Shown here piece after piece: positions 1-9,271 of a DNA stretch of 64,000 bases (positions are counted from its first letter, which is position 1; every line of letters starts with the position of its first letter). The stretch is taken from contig NZ_JACOFW010000004.1 of the NCBI RefSeq assembly GCF_014284305.1, forward strand, positions 124,001 to 188,000, in the 5' to 3' direction. Position numbers and translations under genes: made by a program. This DNA is from Affinundibacterium seohonense. GTDB taxonomy: Bacteria > Pseudomonadota > Gammaproteobacteria > Burkholderiales > Burkholderiaceae_D. Below the pieces are notes generated by a model. The model worked only from the letters and a program-made list of their open reading frames with translations. It made no database searches and was not told where the DNA came from.

Positions 1-122
1 AATTTACAAACAAAGTAGTCCCCTATGCGAATACTTATCTTGCTTTGATTGGGATCACGTCATTGGTTCTGGGGATGTTAATTCTCGGTTCCATTTTTAT
101 TCCCGCGATACAAGCTGTTTGA
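1..122 (+). CDS. C-terminal end of an integral membrane protein (partial)
   Basis: An open frame runs in from the left edge and stops at TGA 120-122, giving about 39 residues. They end in one long hydrophobic segment (LIGITSLVLGMLILGSIF), followed by a few residues. This is consistent with the last transmembrane helix of a transporter or other polytopic protein. The family cannot be named from this fragment. Confidence 0.5.
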   Translation, partial: FTNKVVPYANTYLALIGITSLVLGMLILGSIFIPAIQAV

Positions 123-217
123 GAGCCAGTCAAACGCATTACTGAAGATGGATAGCTTGGACAGACAACCAAGCATATCCATCTTTTGTTGAAGACCGCG
201 CTGAACAAAAAAGGTAG

Positions 218-625
218 TTACAGCAAGTCGAGCGGCGGGATCAACCGAGGCTTACGGTTCTCATCAGTAGCGACATAGGTTAATGTTGCTTCTGTAACCT
301 TGACCGTGTCTGCCTGCAAGCGATTGCGTTCTGCATACACTTCCACATACACCGTGATTGATGTGTTGCCGACCTTTGTCACTTCCGCATAAAACGACAA
401 CAGATCGCCGACGAAGACGGGTTGTTTAAACAAAAACGAATTCACCGCAATCGTCGCCACCCGACCATTGGCGCGTCGGGCGGCGGGTACTGCCCCAGCC
501 ACGTCGACCTGTGCCATGATCCAGCCCCCAAAGACGTCGCCGTGGATGTTGGCATCGGATGGCATCGGCATCACGCGTAACGTCGGCATGGTGTTCGGGA
601 GTGAGGTTTTTGTGTTATCTGACAT
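218..625 (-). CDS. yciA: acyl-CoA thioesterase, YciA-type hotdog fold
   Basis: The product is 135 aa, a normal length for YciA-type hotdog thioesterases, which hydrolyse acyl-CoA esters to free acid and CoA in the cytoplasm. The segment with GDVFGGWIMAQVD (about residues 29-41) matches the active-site region of the family, including the catalytic Asp within the GDVFGG motif. NSFLFKQPVFVGDLLSFYAEV is the usual hotdog core strand. An AGAGA-like Shine-Dalgarno precedes the ATG. It is divergent from the ABC exporter gene and probably monocistronic. The family call is firm, but the substrate preference is not visible. Confidence 0.88.
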   Translation of the reverse strand: MSDNTKTSLPNTMPTLRVMPMPSDANIHGDVFGGWIMAQVDVAGAVPAARRANGRVATIAVNSFLFKQPVFVGDLLSFYAEVTKVGNTSITVYVEVYAERNRLQADTVKVTEATLTYVATDENRKPRLIPPLDLL

Positions 626-776
626 GGCTTTCTCTCTTAGGTCGATTGAACGCGATACAATCGCAGGAATTTCTTTTGAGTCTTTGAATCGATTGTCGCG
701 TGGTAGTTGACTAGCATGTTCTCGCTAGCGCGATAAGAAACAATGATATAGCAAATTCTTTTACTGATGGTAAGCC

Positions 777-2612
777 ATGCGCCGCGATTCTCGACCTTCT
801 TCACCTGCCAGTCCCAGTGCCGTTCGCGGTGACTGGTCAACCGTTAAAACTTTATTACCGTATTTGTGGGCATATAAGTGGCGGGTAATGTTAGCCCTCA
901 GTTTTTTGGTCGGCGCTAAGCTTGCCAATGTGGGTGTACCGTTGGTCTTAAAGGAATTGGTAGATCAATTGACAGTCAATCCTTTGAGTCCGACGTCCTT
1001 GATGGTGTTGCCAGTCAGCGTCTTGTTGGCGTATGGCCTCTTGCGCTTATCGACAACCTTGTTTACCGAGTTACGTGAATTTGTCTTCGCCAAAGTGACA
1101 CAGAGAGCAGTGCGCACAATTGCGCTCAAAGTGTTCCGGCATTTACATGCCTTATCTTTGCGTTTTCATTTGAATCGTCAAACCGGTGGCATGACACGGG
1201 ATATTGAACGTGGTACGCGGGCAGTCTCTTCTTTGGTATCGTTTGCTCTGTTTAGTATCGTACCGACGCTTTTGGAAATCGGTTTGGTACTTACTTATCT
1301 GTTCGTGCAATACGATAAGTGGTTCGCAATCATCACCATCGTGGCGCTCATTACCTATATTATTTTCACGATCGCGGTCACCGAGTGGCGCACCAATTTT
1401 CGCCGCACCATGAATGATCTGGATTCGAAAGCCAGTACCAAGGCTATCGATTCCTTGTTGAATTACGAGACGGTTAAATACTTCGGTAACGAAGAATACG
1501 AAGCGCAGCGTTACGATCAGGGTTTGCAAAGTTACGAGAAAGCGGCGGTCAAATCGCAGACCACGCTGTCCATGCTCAATGCGGGTCAATCGCTGATTAT
1601 TGCCACGGCAGTGACTTTGATTTTGTGGCGTGCCGCGCAAGGCGTGATCGATAAGAGCATGACACTCGGTGATTTGGTCTTGGTGAATGCCTTCATGATA
1701 CAGCTGTATATTCCGCTCAATTTCTTAGGTGTGCTTTATCGCGAGATTAAGCAAAGTTTGGCAGATATGGAAAAGTTGTTTACCTTGCTCGACCAAAATA
1801 AAGAGATTGCCGATAAAGAAAACGCACCTGTGCTGCAATTGCATGGACACGCTTCACCTGATGTCGAGTTTCATCAGGTGAATTTCAGCTACGAAGAAAA
1901 ACGTCAGATTTTATTTGATGTCGATTTTAAGATTGCCGCTGGGACGACAACGGCCGTGGTCGGGCATAGCGGATCGGGTAAATCAACTTTGTCGCGCTTG
2001 CTATTCCGTTTTTACGATATCCAATCTGGCAGCATCCAAATCGCTGGACAAAACATTATGGATATTAACCAACATTCTTTGCGTCAGGCGATCGGGATTG
2101 TGCCGCAAGACACGGTTTTATTTAATGACACGATTGGCTATAACATCGCTTACGGTCAACCCGGTGCAACGCATGAAGAAGTGGTGGCGGTGGCGAAAGC
2201 AGCCTACATTCATGACTTCATCGAAAGCTTGCCGGATGGCTATGACACCATGGTCGGTGAACGCGGATTGAAACTCTCAGGCGGGGAAAAACAAAGAGTC
2301 GCCATCGCCCGCACTCTATTGAAAAATCCAGTCGTGATGATCTTCGATGAAGCGACCTCGGCACTCGATTCCAAATCCGAACAAATGATACAAGCCCAGC
2401 TCAAACAAATCGCCAAGAGCCGCACCAGCTTAGTCATCGCGCACAGGTTATCGACCATCGTCGATGCCCAGCAAATTTTGGTGATGGATAAAGGACGCAT
2501 CATAGAACGTGGTACGCATCCTGAATTGATGGCGATGGCAGGCGCGTACTCGCAGATGTGGGAACGGCAGCAACATCATGGTGATGGCAGTTTGTCTGCT
2601 GATGATGCTTGA
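777..2612 (+). CDS. ABC exporter, fused permease and ATPase, Atm1/HMT1-like
   Basis: The product is 611 aa with an N-terminal six-helix ABC transmembrane domain (about 30-325) and a C-terminal nucleotide-binding domain (about 365-600). Walker A is GHSGSGKS at 396-403, the signature LSGGEKQ at 500-506, Walker B with the DEATSALD stretch at about 525-532, and an H-loop follows in AHRLSTI. The order TMD-NBD in one chain means the exporter works as a homodimer in the inner membrane. The sequence (for example YETVKYFGNEEYE and RALKDIQ-free ABCB-type coupling regions) is typical of the Atm1/HMT1 group. That group exports glutathione-linked or metal-thiol conjugates; the substrate here is inferred, not shown. 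Confidence 0.85.
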   Translation: MRRDSRPSSPASPSAVRGDWSTVKTLLPYLWAYKWRVMLALSFLVGAKLANVGVPLVLKELVDQLTVNPLSPTSLMVLPVSVLLAYGLLRLSTTLFTELREFVFAKVTQRAVRTIALKVFRHLHALSLRFHLNRQTGGMTRDIERGTRAVSSLVSFALFSIVPTLLEIGLVLTYLFVQYDKWFAIITIVALITYIIFTIAVTEWRTNFRRTMNDLDSKASTKAIDSLLNYETVKYFGNEEYEAQRYDQGLQSYEKAAVKSQTTLSMLNAGQSLIIATAVTLILWRAAQGVIDKSMTLGDLVLVNAFMIQLYIPLNFLGVLYREIKQSLADMEKLFTLLDQNKEIADKENAPVLQLHGHASPDVEFHQVNFSYEEKRQILFDVDFKIAAGTTTAVVGHSGSGKSTLSRLLFRFYDIQSGSIQIAGQNIMDINQHSLRQAIGIVPQDTVLFNDTIGYNIAYGQPGATHEEVVAVAKAAYIHDFIESLPDGYDTMVGERGLKLSGGEKQRVAIARTLLKNPVVMIFDEATSALDSKSEQMIQAQLKQIAKSRTSLVIAHRLSTIVDAQQILVMDKGRIIERGTHPELMAMAGAYSQMWERQQHHGDGSLSADDA

Positions 2613-2673
2613 AGTACAAAATGAAGTTATGCAAAACGAATTAAATCCTTAGCTGCTCATAGCCGTTAATGTC

Positions 2674-2717
2674 CCCTCTCCCGCAAGCGGGAGAGGGCTA
2701 GGGTGAGGGTGGTTCAG
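2674..2717 (+). repeat. REP-like palindromic repeat, copy A
   Basis: A perfect 10-bp stem (CCCTCTCCCG / CGGGAGAGGG, 2674-2683 and 2688-2697, 4-nt loop) is followed by a conserved tail, GGGTGAGGGTGGTTCAG. The same stem plus tail recurs at 31604-31647 and, inverted with variants, at 31736-31774. It lies between the ABC exporter and the LysR gene. It could help terminate the exporter transcript, but it lacks a T-run. Confidence 0.8.
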
Positions 2718-2862
2718 AAGCTGCAATGTTTTGAGGAGAACTCCGCAAAGCATGAAGGGACTTTGAAACCAAATCGATCAAGAATACTAGTCCTGAGATA
2801 AGAAGAATCAAGTCAGGAAAGATGACAAAAACCATTGATAAATATTTTTTAAGAACCGCATT

Positions 2863-3822
2863 ATGGAAACCAAATGGCTAGAAGATTTCGTCTCGTTGGC
2901 GGAAACCAATAGTTTTAGTCGCTCCGCAGAATTACGCCACGTGACACAGCCAGCTTTTTCGCGCCGCATCCAATCGCTCGAAGCCTGGCTAGGCGCGGAT
3001 CTGATTGATCGTACCTCGTACCCAACTCGATTGACCAATGCGGGTGAGATTTTTTTCGAACAAGCGATTGCGATGCTAGGGCAAATCAACAATGCCCGCG
3101 CACTCCTACGTGGCAAACGCACCTCGATTCAAACCACGATCGATTTTGCCGTACCGCACACTTTGTCGCTGACTTTCGTGCCTAAATGGTTGTCCGAATT
3201 ACAGACTAATTTTGGTGATATCAATAGCCGCTTGCTAGCTTTAAACGTGCATGACGCAGTCATGAGTCTGGTCGAAGGTGGTTGCGATCTAATGCTGTGT
3301 TATCACCACCCACAACAACCTTTATTGTTAGACCCAGCGCAGTACGACATGATCAGCATGGGCAGCGAAACCTTGCGCGCGTATTCACGCTGCGATAAAT
3401 CACGACAACCTGATTTCCTTTTGCCCGGCAGCATAGAGCAACCATTACCGTTTTTGGCCTACGCCAATAATGCCTATCTCGATCGCATGGTCGATCTGAT
3501 TCTGACACAACCCAAGTGCGCTTTGCATCTAGATAAATGCTACGAAACCGATATGGCTGAAGGCTTAAAAATGATGGCACTAGAAGGCCGCGGCGTCGCC
3601 TTTTTACCCGAATCGGCAGTGGTGCGCGAACTCAAACAAAAACAATTAGCCCGCGCCGATGGTGGCAGCGATACTTGGGAAGTGAAGATGGAAATTCGCC
3701 TATATCGCGAACGACCCTCGGAAGCGAAACCTGGCAAACCACTGGTCGCTAAGCTATGGGACTATTTGACGCAAAAGTCCTTGTTGGCGAATAAGTCTAA
3801 GACGGTGCGGTCGCAGCGGTAG
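2863..3822 (+). CDS. LysR-family transcriptional regulator, HypT (YjiE)-like
   Basis: The product is 319 aa: an N-terminal LysR winged helix-turn-helix (about 1-60, with QPAFSRRIQSLEAWLG) and a C-terminal substrate-binding-like domain (about 90-300). The opening METKWLEDFVSL and the motif QPAFSRRI resemble E. coli HypT, a regulator activated by hypochlorite. The length is close to HypT (about 300 aa). There is no clear Shine-Dalgarno before the ATG. Its neighbours do not identify a target. The LysR assignment is secure; HypT-like function is inferred from sequence style only. Confidence 0.8.
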   Translation: METKWLEDFVSLAETNSFSRSAELRHVTQPAFSRRIQSLEAWLGADLIDRTSYPTRLTNAGEIFFEQAIAMLGQINNARALLRGKRTSIQTTIDFAVPHTLSLTFVPKWLSELQTNFGDINSRLLALNVHDAVMSLVEGGCDLMLCYHHPQQPLLLDPAQYDMISMGSETLRAYSRCDKSRQPDFLLPGSIEQPLPFLAYANNAYLDRMVDLILTQPKCALHLDKCYETDMAEGLKMMALEGRGVAFLPESAVVRELKQKQLARADGGSDTWEVKMEIRLYRERPSEAKPGKPLVAKLWDYLTQKSLLANKSKTVRSQR

Positions 3823-3924
3823 GAGAGATTTTCGACTTTTAGCGGTGACGACTAGTCCGATGAAGGGGAGAATGAATGCATTTGCACACGAACCGATTTT
3901 GGCAATCAACTTTTTGGAAAAACT

Positions 3925-4268
3925 ATGACTGAGCACTTATTCGTTTACGGTACTTTGGCACCTGGTCGACCAAATGCACATATTCTTGCTGACGTTTCTG
4001 GTACATGGGAACCAGCGGTGGTGAGAGGATTTTTGCGACAAGAATGTTGGGGGAGCAGATGTCGGTTACCCTGGCATTATCCCGCCCGATAGCGGCAACG
4101 AGGATCTTCACATCCGAGGTGTTATCGGCTCATTGGCAAAGGCTAGACGAGTTTGAAGGAGACGCCTACCTTCGCGTGCAGGTGCTAGCAAAACGTCGTG
4201 ATGGTTCGATTATTCAAGCCTATGTTTTTTCACTCAGGAATCCAAGCAGCGACACAACGACCAAATAA
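3925..4268 (+). pseudogene. gamma-glutamylcyclotransferase-like gene broken by frameshifts
   Basis: The first frame starts at ATG 3925 with MTEHLFVYGTLAPGRPNAH, the classic phosphate-binding start (VYGTL) of AIG2/gamma-glutamylcyclotransferases, and stops at TAG 4090. The continuation GADVGYPGIIPPDSGNEDL appears in the +2 frame after a five-G run near 4048; one G fewer would restore it. The C-terminal part FTSEVLSAHWQRLDEFEGDAY continues in a third frame to 4268. All three pieces align in order with one intact protein. At least two shifts are needed, so the gene is probably dead unless there are sequencing errors. Confidence 0.8.
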
Positions 4269-4627
4269 GGCGTCCATCTTAAGGAGCAACAAATCGACTA
4301 ATGCTCGCCTTACCCTAAAGTTGTCACGTCAGGTCGCTTGTATTAGTAAAACTTAGTTGAGTAAAAATGATGGCAAGCATACGCTTGAGATTCTCTTATT
4401 TGAGATTGGTGTCTTGGCTTTACCTTTATCTCAATTGCTGGAACATGTTTTTTGATGTAACGAATATTCTGGCTCATGGTTCAAAATCATGTTGAAGAAT
4501 GGATTTCGTTTAAACGCTGGCCATGTTGGGTAGAATACAGACAAGAATTGTACCAATCCAACTCCACAGATATTTATTCTTCACGCTTTAACAAGCTTCA
4601 TCCAAATAATATTAAATACGACTGAAT
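4269..4627. other. intergenic region upstream of the MoxR/VWA module
   Basis: This is 359 bp of rather AT-rich sequence with no convincing ORF, strong hairpin or recognisable promoter. It must contain the promoter of the downstream MoxR gene. No good Shine-Dalgarno is seen before ATG 4628. Confidence 0.6.
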
Positions 4628-6949
4628 ATGAAACAAAAAATCAAAAGCATCCTTACCCAACTTAATCATGGCTTAGTTGAACGAGAAGAAACACTCAAGT
4701 TAGCTTTATTGACGGTGTTAGCGAGTGAAAATATTGTTTTAATCGGTCCACCCGGAACTGGAAAGAGCATGTTGGCGCGTAGGATTGCTGATTGTTTTGC
4801 GCTTGACGAGCAAGACGCGAACAAAGCCATGTCTGGGGAACTGAATGTAAATACAGTACATCCCTATTTTGAGTATTTACTCACTAAATTTTCAACGCCA
4901 GAAGAAATTTTTGGACCATTATCGATCACTGCATTGAAGTCCGATCGTTTTGAGCGCAATACTGCAGCCTACTTGCCTACGGTAAAAATTGCGTTTCTGG
5001 ATGAGATTTTCAAAGCGAGTTCTTCAATTTTGAATTCTTTATTGACGATTTTAAATGAGCGAAAATTTCATAATGGAGCAAAGGTGCAAGACGTTCCATT
5101 GCAGTCGCTAATTGCGGCATCAAATGAGTTGCCGACAGATCAAGAAGAACTCAGTGCATTGTACGACCGCTTTTTGGTAAGGGGATTTGTTGATTACGTT
5201 AAACCTGAGAATTTGCCACTTTTATTTGAGAATGCAGGAGATCCTCCTAGTTCGAGTAAGCTGAATCGAGCCGATTTGGAAAGTCTTGCAGTTACTGTCC
5301 AAACCGTCACTATCCCGCCAGATGTGCAGGAAGCTGTATTGCGTATTTGGGCAAAGCATAAAGAGCTATTCAAGGAAGACCGTCGTGAAAACTTGTCGGA
5401 TCGGCGCTTAAAGAAAATTTTACATTTAATGTGCATGTCCGCAGCTACCAATGGTCGGAAGGAAGTTGACCTGTCGGATGTCGTTCTTCTAAAAAATTGT
5501 CTATGGAATCATCAGGAAAACGCTGTCAAGGTACATGAACTTATCCTAAATGTTTTACGTAGTTTTAGCCGAGCGATGCCTCAAAGAAAAGGTGAGGCTG
5601 CTCCATCGCCAGCTTTGCCCATACCTAAAATCAATAGCAAATCAGTGAATGTTGTTAAAGGCCTTAAAGGTAGTGGTACGGAACGAGACCCGCTGTTGAT
5701 TGGGACAGTTGAGGAACTTATGGATTTGAGCCGTCCAGAGGTGGGACTAAAAGGCTATCACTTCAGACAAATAACTGATATCGATTGCTCAGAACTCACT
5801 TCTTGGACGGATATTTCTTTTAGGGGCCACTACTGTGGCGGTGGGCATACTATCAAACTTAAGGTTAACAATGACCATGGGACTCCAGATTGGCCGTTCC
5901 CTACTGGCAAGTTGACATTGGAGTGGATCACGCTCTTTAGTAACATTCAGGCACAGTCCAGCATTTTTGACCTTAAGATGGACAATGTGGGTCTGGCTAC
6001 CAAAGTTTCTGGTTGTCACATTAGTCATTGTTTAGCCAGCGGCATTTTGATTGAAGATAGTGCAACTGATAGCAACTTTAATGCTTGTCAAACTGGAGGC
6101 AGTCTGATTTTCAATTCAGCAACCAATTGCACAATTACGGATTGCTTAGTGATCGGTAATTGGAAGGGAAAAGGAGGCCATCATCGAGGTGGTATTGCTT
6201 TTCGCTTAACTCAAGGAAGTACCGTGAAACGGTGTTTTGTTACTGGTACTGCAGAATATGAAAGCACCCATGATTCCTTTTATTTTTCTGGAATTTCATC
6301 GAAGTGCTTTGACAGTAATATTGAACATTGTGCCATTGGAAAATTGGTTCGAACTTTAGAACGTGATGTCCTAGGAAATCGTATTGTCGGTGAGTCGGAA
6401 GGCCGAGTAACGCTGAAAAACAATGCCTCAATTGATAGTAACAGTGGGCAAGATGATATCGATGGCAACGACGGAAAAACGGTTGCTGCAGCTTTATTCA
6501 AGCAGCGTTACTTTGAGAACACGTTAGACTGGGATTTTGACACTGTCTGGCAATGGGATACTAAGGAAGACAGGCCAGCTTTGCGTTCCGTAGGCTCACA
6601 TCCGGCACAACCTAGAACGCAACATTCGAATTCGGTGGATGAAGTGAAGGTACCGGATATTGGTGATTTTAAAGAAATGGAAGTCATCGAAGTGATGGTA
6701 AAGGTCGGTGACAGCATTAAAGTCGATCAATCCTTAATTACCGTTGAGTCCGATAAAACTAGTATGGAAATTCCTTCTAGCCACGCTGGTATTGTCAAAG
6801 AGATGAAGGTTAAAGTTGGCGATAAAGTCGCCAAAGCTAGCTTGCTGTTGCTGGTGGAGGCAGCCGGTGTAACCGGTGTAGATGCGGCAACGGCAAGTAC
6901 TGCACCAGCGGTACTCACCATGCAAATATCTGCCAACGTCTGGCTTTAG
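4628..6949 (+). CDS. MoxR-family AAA ATPase fused to a beta-helix region and a lipoyl domain
   Basis: The product is 773 aa. Residues 1-320 form a MoxR/RavA-type AAA+ ATPase: Walker A GPPGTGKS (40-47), Walker B IAFLDE (121-126), sensor 1 Asn166 and the arginine-bearing YDRFLVRG (about 178-186). Residues about 345-610 resemble a GLUG-type right-handed beta-helix, opening with GSGTERDPLLIG and followed by FRQITDIDCSELTSW and spaced hydrophobic/Cys repeats. Residues 672-745 are a lipoyl domain very like the pyruvate dehydrogenase E2/E3 type, with ESDKTSMEIPSS placing the lipoyl lysine at K710. An Ala/Thr-rich tail and MQISANVWL end the protein. The VWA partner gene starts 12 nt downstream, so the pair is an operon. 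MoxR ATPases usually remodel partners together with VWA proteins. I know of no characterised protein with this three-part architecture. Confidence 0.88.
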   Translation: MKQKIKSILTQLNHGLVEREETLKLALLTVLASENIVLIGPPGTGKSMLARRIADCFALDEQDANKAMSGELNVNTVHPYFEYLLTKFSTPEEIFGPLSITALKSDRFERNTAAYLPTVKIAFLDEIFKASSSILNSLLTILNERKFHNGAKVQDVPLQSLIAASNELPTDQEELSALYDRFLVRGFVDYVKPENLPLLFENAGDPPSSSKLNRADLESLAVTVQTVTIPPDVQEAVLRIWAKHKELFKEDRRENLSDRRLKKILHLMCMSAATNGRKEVDLSDVVLLKNCLWNHQENAVKVHELILNVLRSFSRAMPQRKGEAAPSPALPIPKINSKSVNVVKGLKGSGTERDPLLIGTVEELMDLSRPEVGLKGYHFRQITDIDCSELTSWTDISFRGHYCGGGHTIKLKVNNDHGTPDWPFPTGKLTLEWITLFSNIQAQSSIFDLKMDNVGLATKVSGCHISHCLASGILIEDSATDSNFNACQTGGSLIFNSATNCTITDCLVIGNWKGKGGHHRGGIAFRLTQGSTVKRCFVTGTAEYESTHDSFYFSGISSKCFDSNIEHCAIGKLVRTLERDVLGNRIVGESEGRVTLKNNASIDSNSGQDDIDGNDGKTVAAALFKQRYFENTLDWDFDTVWQWDTKEDRPALRSVGSHPAQPRTQHSNSVDEVKVPDIGDFKEMEVIEVMVKVGDSIKVDQSLITVESDKTSMEIPSSHAGIVKEMKVKVGDKVAKASLLLLVEAAGVTGVDAATASTAPAVLTMQISANVWL

Positions 6950-6961
6950 AAAAGAGGCCTG

Positions 6962-8608
6962 ATGATTTCTTCTTTTCTAAATTTGGCCAAGTCAGGCTTA
7001 GGTGTACTCAATGCGGCACTCCCATTTGGCTTAAAAACGATCAAGTATTTTGTCGACAGCACATTCCGGGATAAGGTTATGCCCGTGCCAGGCAGCGTCC
7101 TGTATTGTGATTTATGGTTTGCTGTAGAACATTCCGGTATTTATGTGGGCGATGGCAAGATCTCGAATATTGTGGTTGATGGATTGGCTGAGAGCACGGT
7201 AGAACGTTGCGATCCACAAAGTTTTACGTCTAAAAGTACTTTGGGACGCAAGATCTATGTCTCCTGTAATCAACATGGTGCAGTGGGACATCCAGCGGTG
7301 GCGCACGGTGCAGATGGGCATGTTGGTGAGCGTGCTTTTTATGGTTTGGTCATCAATAATTGCCATCAATTTTCTAGTAAATGCGTGGATTATTCAGCGT
7401 TGGATCATACCGATGACAATATCTGGGAGACCTTGTGGTCGGCACTTCCAGGTGCAAGTTGGGAGCCAACTCTTCTCTCATTGAAAGCCGATGCGAAAAA
7501 TAAGTTGGGGGCGAGTAAGTGGCGTTTGTGGGATTGGGATAAGGATGGGGCTCAAGATTCAACGCCTGAACCAGATTGGCAAGCACACAGTGATTTTTTT
7601 CAGAATCAAGCCTTGAATGTTCAGAGCATAGAACAAATTCGTTCCGAACTCGCCGCGACACTAGCCTACGAAGCGGAAATAGCTGATGAGAACATCCCTG
7701 CAGAAGTTCGTCAGAAATTGGGTAGCTTTCGTCGAACATTGACCGACATCAGTAAAAAATATGAAGAGGTCAAAGATTTTCTATCAGCGTGTTCAGGTGC
7801 TAGCTTTTCATACGCCGAACTGTTGGCGTGCAATGAAGATTTTACTGCGTTGGCTAGCCAATTAGCGAACAACGATAAGATCAAGAATCTCGCGGAAAAA
7901 ATGGGACGAAATTACGTTTCGGAAGAAAAAAAGAAACAAGCAAAAATTCCCTCTGCAAGTAAGAGCGAAGTCCACGGCACACATCGTAGCAACGATCTAA
8001 TGCGTATGTTACCTAGCGAATTATTAAATCTCGAAGACGAAGATCTTGAGATGTTGTTTTACGCAAAACTCTTAGAGCAGAATCTTTTGACCTATGAACT
8101 AAGTGGCACCCAACTGATTATTGGTGAACAAACCGAGATTAATAAAAAGCGCACAGGCCCAGTTGTTGCGTGTCTCGATACCTCTGGGAGTATGAATGGC
8201 ACTCCGCTATTGAAAGCAAAAGCATTGTTACTGACAATTTCAAGGATGCTTCAAAAAGAAGACCGCTCTTTGCATGTTTTGTTGTTTGGTTCCGCAGGAG
8301 AGATTCGCGAATTTTCGATGTGGCAACAAAATGATTCCGTGGGCTTATTAAGATTTCTAAACCAAGGTTTTGGAGGTGGTACAGATTATGAAACGCCGTT
8401 GAAAAAAGCCTTCAATATTATTGAAGAACAAGACGAGTATCTTAAAGCCGACGTTCTCATGATTTCCGATGGCGATTGCAGCTTGACGCCTGATTTTATT
8501 AGTCAAGTCAAACAAAATAAAGAGCGTTTAAATTGTATGTTGTACTCTGTGCTTTGCGCGGGTTCGAAGTTGGAAGATTCGTTTAGCGATGAAGTGGTTG
8601 TGTTGTAG
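6962..8608 (+). CDS. VWA-domain partner of the MoxR ATPase, with N-terminal LRAT/NlpC-like domain
   Basis: The product is 548 aa. Residues about 40-145 look like a lecithin retinol acyltransferase / NlpC-P60-like domain: PGSVLYCDLWFAVEHSGIYV with His57, and INNCHQFSSKC with Cys134 as the likely nucleophile. A linker and helical region with DLMRMLPSELLNLEDED (about 345-360) precede a von Willebrand A domain (about 398-548). Its MIDAS motif is complete: DTSGSM at 406-411, Thr474 in GGGTDYE and Asp503 in ISDGD. An AAGAGG ribosome site precedes the ATG. VWA proteins next to MoxR ATPases (RavA-ViaA type) act as a unit in the cytoplasm. The LRAT-like domain suggests a thiol acyltransferase or hydrolase activity, which is inference. 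Confidence 0.87.
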   Translation: MISSFLNLAKSGLGVLNAALPFGLKTIKYFVDSTFRDKVMPVPGSVLYCDLWFAVEHSGIYVGDGKISNIVVDGLAESTVERCDPQSFTSKSTLGRKIYVSCNQHGAVGHPAVAHGADGHVGERAFYGLVINNCHQFSSKCVDYSALDHTDDNIWETLWSALPGASWEPTLLSLKADAKNKLGASKWRLWDWDKDGAQDSTPEPDWQAHSDFFQNQALNVQSIEQIRSELAATLAYEAEIADENIPAEVRQKLGSFRRTLTDISKKYEEVKDFLSACSGASFSYAELLACNEDFTALASQLANNDKIKNLAEKMGRNYVSEEKKKQAKIPSASKSEVHGTHRSNDLMRMLPSELLNLEDEDLEMLFYAKLLEQNLLTYELSGTQLIIGEQTEINKKRTGPVVACLDTSGSMNGTPLLKAKALLLTISRMLQKEDRSLHVLLFGSAGEIREFSMWQQNDSVGLLRFLNQGFGGGTDYETPLKKAFNIIEEQDEYLKADVLMISDGDCSLTPDFISQVKQNKERLNCMLYSVLCAGSKLEDSFSDEVVVL

Positions 8609-9271
8609 GTTTGTGTTTCTTTTGAATGAGAACATCACACCAGACTGTCATCTCACAGACCAATCTCCTGCACTAAAAAGCTTGTAGATGATCTTGCATT
8701 GAGCGCTTTCGTGAGTTGTCGGCAGTGTTTTTGATCTCGATTTGTGCCTAGGTGATTATGTCGAATCAATATCATCTAATGCGACACGTCGATCGTGAAC
8801 TTACCGTTTCTATGTCCGATGCGGAAGTTGTAGGTACCGATCACATCGATCTAGAAAAGCCAAACCGATCCTAAGTTGTTGACATCGCCAATTGCAATTG
8901 GAGTGAGGGATTGTTGAAGCGAGCTTGAGGTTCTTTTTTGGTATTTACGTAGATTGATATATTTAATTTCCTACGGTTGGTTTCTTCTTTACTAAAGCAG
9001 TTTGCTCGTAGTGACACATGCTGATGTTGATCGTGCTTAGAAATTCCGTTCTTGTCATTCGAAAATGTTGGAGAAGGAGGCGATTTTTGCGTGCATGATT
9101 CTTATGTGAAGTCAGTCATTCAAGTGGTATAAAAAATGTAGGTATTAGGCGGGAGTAATCTGGTGGTTTTAGGATGCTATTTTTGAAATGTTGTGTCATT
9201 ACTTCAAGTATAATTCCGCCCGTCGTAATATTTCATAAACTATTGTAAGACTTTACATAAGGAGCTGTGCC
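8609..9271. other. 663-bp intergenic region
   Basis: No recognisable gene is present. A 38-codon frame starts at ATG 8758 and ends at 8874, but it has no ribosome site or family resemblance. TATAAT at 9209-9214 could be the -10 of the following lipoprotein gene, though no well-spaced -35 was found. Confidence 0.5.

Noticed and set aside
637..840. 67-codon frame on the - strand between thioesterase and ABC exporter
   Set aside because: It overlaps the start of the exporter gene, has no ribosome site and no protein-like motif.
8758..8874. 38-codon ORF in the gap after the VWA gene
   Set aside because: No ribosome site, no conserved motif; it is kept only as a remark in the intergenic entry.
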